Of a DNA stretch of 64,000 bases, positions 63,191-64,000 are shown piece by piece. Each line of letters opens with the position of its first letter. Within the stretch, counting starts at the first letter, position 1. Below the pieces are notes generated by a model. It saw only the letters and a list, made by a program, of their open reading frames with translations. It was not told where the DNA came from and did no database searches. This DNA comes from Halorubrum cibi (GTDB lineage Archaea; Halobacteriota; Halobacteria; Halobacteriales; Haloferacaceae), in the NCBI RefSeq assembly GCF_900182635.1, contig NZ_FXTD01000008.1, positions 62,001-126,000 of the forward strand, given 5' to 3'. Both the position numbers and the translations under genes were made by a program.

Positions 63191-63493
63191 CGGTGAACAC
63201 CGCCAAAGCCCCAGTCGCGAGGACTCGCGCGGCTTGTTGCGCGCTTCGGTCGCTCGCGCTGCTCGCTCCCTCAGTGCTTACTGCGCCGTGCTTCGTCCTT
63301 CCGAGAGACTTCGTCTCTCGACTTCCCGCTCGCTTACGCTCGCGGGAATCACGACTGCCCCTTTGAGTCCCACCCCGCTCAGCCCCGCACCTCATACCTC
63401 CCCAGCCTCGCGGTTCGCGCTCTTCGAGCGCTCACCGCGTCCCTCGCAGTCGGACTCGCGCCCTCCGGGCGCTCACCGGCGCGCCACCGCACC
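63191..63493 (+). repeat. Dispersed repeat, copy C
   Basis: Blocks shared with A: TGAACACCGCCAAAGCC, CGCGGCTTGTTGCGCGCTTC, CAGTGCTTACTGCGCCGTG, CACCTCATACCTCCCC, CAGCCTCG and GCGCCACCGCAC. Extra hairpins: GAGAGAC-TTC-GTCTCTC, a CCCGC...GCGGG insert, GCGCTC-TTC-GAGCGC and GCGCCC-TCC-GGGCGC. It fills most of the 562-bp spacer 63006-63567, which has no gene, and points toward thi4, 75 bp away. Confidence 0.8.
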
Positions 63494-63530
63494 GCGAGTC
63501 GGATCGGTACTCGCACGACACCGACCACAA

Positions 63531-63563
63531 CGACTAATACTACCCAGTAATACCACTAAGTCG
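63531..63563 (+). promoter_or_regulatory. Palindrome over the thi4 promoter (candidate ThiR operator)
   Basis: TACT (63538-63541) and AGTA (63546-63549) are inverted with a 4-base spacer, within longer imperfect arms CGACTAA (63531) and TAAGTCG (63557). The site covers the expected TATA position 20-35 nt before the thi4 ATG, so binding would block transcription. The known regulator of haloarchaeal thi4 is ThiR; matching this palindrome to its motif was not possible here. Confidence 0.45.
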
Positions 63564-63567
63564 TATC

Positions 63568-64000
63568 ATGGACTTCGACGGCTTCAGCGACGTGAGCGAG
63601 ACCGACGTAACGCGCGCCATCGGGCAGGACTGGTCCGAGGAGTTCCTCGAGTTCTCCGAGAGCGACGTCATCGTGGTCGGGGGCGGCCCGTCCGGGCTGA
63701 TGGCGGCGAAAGAGCTCGCCGACCGCGGGGTGAAGGTGATGGTCGTCGAGAAGAACAACTACCTCGGCGGCGGCTTCTGGCTCGGCGGCTTCCTCATGAA
63801 CAAGGTGACCGTCCGCGACCCCGCCCAGGAGGTGCTCGCCGACCTCGGCGTCGACTTCGAGCCCGCCGAGGGCGTCGAGGACCTCTACGTCGCCAACGGG
63901 CCGGAGGCGTGCTCGGGGCTGATCAAGGCGGCCTGCGACGCGGGCGTCAAGGTCCAGAACATGACCGAGTTCACCGACCTCGTCGTGCGCGAGGACCACC
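63568..64000 (+). CDS. thi4: Thi4 family thiazole synthase (5' part)
   Basis: The first 144 residues of a Thi4-type enzyme (ADP-thiazole synthase for thiamine), cut by the window end. It has a [17 protein letters not shown] dinucleotide-binding site, [19 protein letters not shown], and a [15 protein letters not shown] segment, all family hallmarks. The catalytic Cys or His region lies beyond the window, so it cannot be told whether it is a suicide or sulphide-using enzyme. The start MDFDGFSD is preceded by a palindromic promoter. The regulator thiR is at 53957. Confidence 0.9.
   Translation, partial: MDFDGFSDVSETDVTRAIGQDWSEEFLEFSESDVIVVGGGPSGLMAAKELADRGVKVMVVEKNNYLGGGFWLGGFLMNKVTVRDPAQEVLADLGVDFEPAEGVEDLYVANGPEACSGLIKAACDAGVKVQNMTEFTDLVVREDH

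Noticed and set aside
63129-63395. Minus-strand 88-residue ORF inside repeat C, similar to one in repeat A (HGAVSTEG...SSASDRSAQQAAR)
   Set aside because: The similarity reflects the shared DNA repeat. In copy B the frame is shifted and the segment is missing in D, so no protein is conserved. A spurious ORF, though it may be annotated as hypothetical.
48279-63493. The repeats as a CRISPR array or tRNA-like structures
   Set aside because: There are no short direct repeats with equal unique spacers, and no cloverleaf arms; unit lengths and positions are dispersed.

Overview
The window reads as chromosomal DNA from a haloarchaeon, most like Halorubrum or a close relative. GC content is very high, the proteins are strongly acidic, the information-processing genes are archaeal (ribosomal L1, P0/L10 and L12, rpoP, prefoldin beta, KEOPS Pcc1, TruD, Pth2), many families are specific to haloarchaea, and several start codons lie about 25-30 nt downstream of a TATA-like box, as expected for leaderless transcripts. 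I see no insertion sequence, phage, CRISPR or rRNA. There is one tRNA, tRNA-Ser(CGA).

Layout. 1-9 kb: end of a geranylgeranyl-reductase-family flavoprotein, citrate synthase, a PIN-ATPase-KH protein, a DUF2062 protein, a class I amidotransferase, an alpha/beta hydrolase without its nucleophile serine, and alaS. 9-13.7 kb: a copper and respiratory block with a CcoI-like P-type ATPase, a TauE/SafE protein and a halocyanin. 13.8-16.5 kb: panB, a GAF histidine kinase with a degenerate receiver, and a zinc ribbon. 16.7-18.8 kb: the L1-L10-L12 operon with a leader hairpin. 19-23 kb: the propionyl-CoA carboxylase genes pccB-pccX-pccA. 23-32 kb: a PAS histidine kinase, an MBL hydrolase, a DUF4129/DUF58 membrane cluster, a KDG-kinase-like gene, pyrE and moxR. 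32-48 kb: tRNA-Ser, a GH13 enzyme, hisF, a glycosyltransferase, a winged-helix regulator, a methyltransferase, a TRAM protein, a DapA-family aldolase, redox and cysteine-cluster proteins, a class IV aminotransferase-like protein without the PLP lysine, aroE, DUF373, rtcA and sppA. 48-64 kb: a coiled-coil protein, riboflavin reductase, metG, thiR and dcd, pth2 and truD, a GMP synthase amidotransferase subunit, DUF2070, the eL43-rpoP-pcc1 and pfdB-DUF3194 genes, and the start of thi4.

The most unusual feature is a family of long, GC-rich, hairpin-studded intergenic repeats with four copies between 48 and 64 kb. Each copy ends about 75-125 bp upstream of a gene that it faces (sppA, a VOC gene, DUF2070, thi4). 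They share conserved cores but carry different short palindromes with three-nucleotide pyrimidine loops. They look like a dispersed non-coding element rather than genes.

Other points to check are a cysteine-free ribosomal protein eL43, a short leader hairpin that may be the L1 autoregulatory site, the thiamine regulator thiR near thi4 with a palindrome over the thi4 promoter, and micro-ORFs that overlap the GTG starts of pccB and the KDG kinase. No search or structure calculation could be run; all family calls come from reading motifs.
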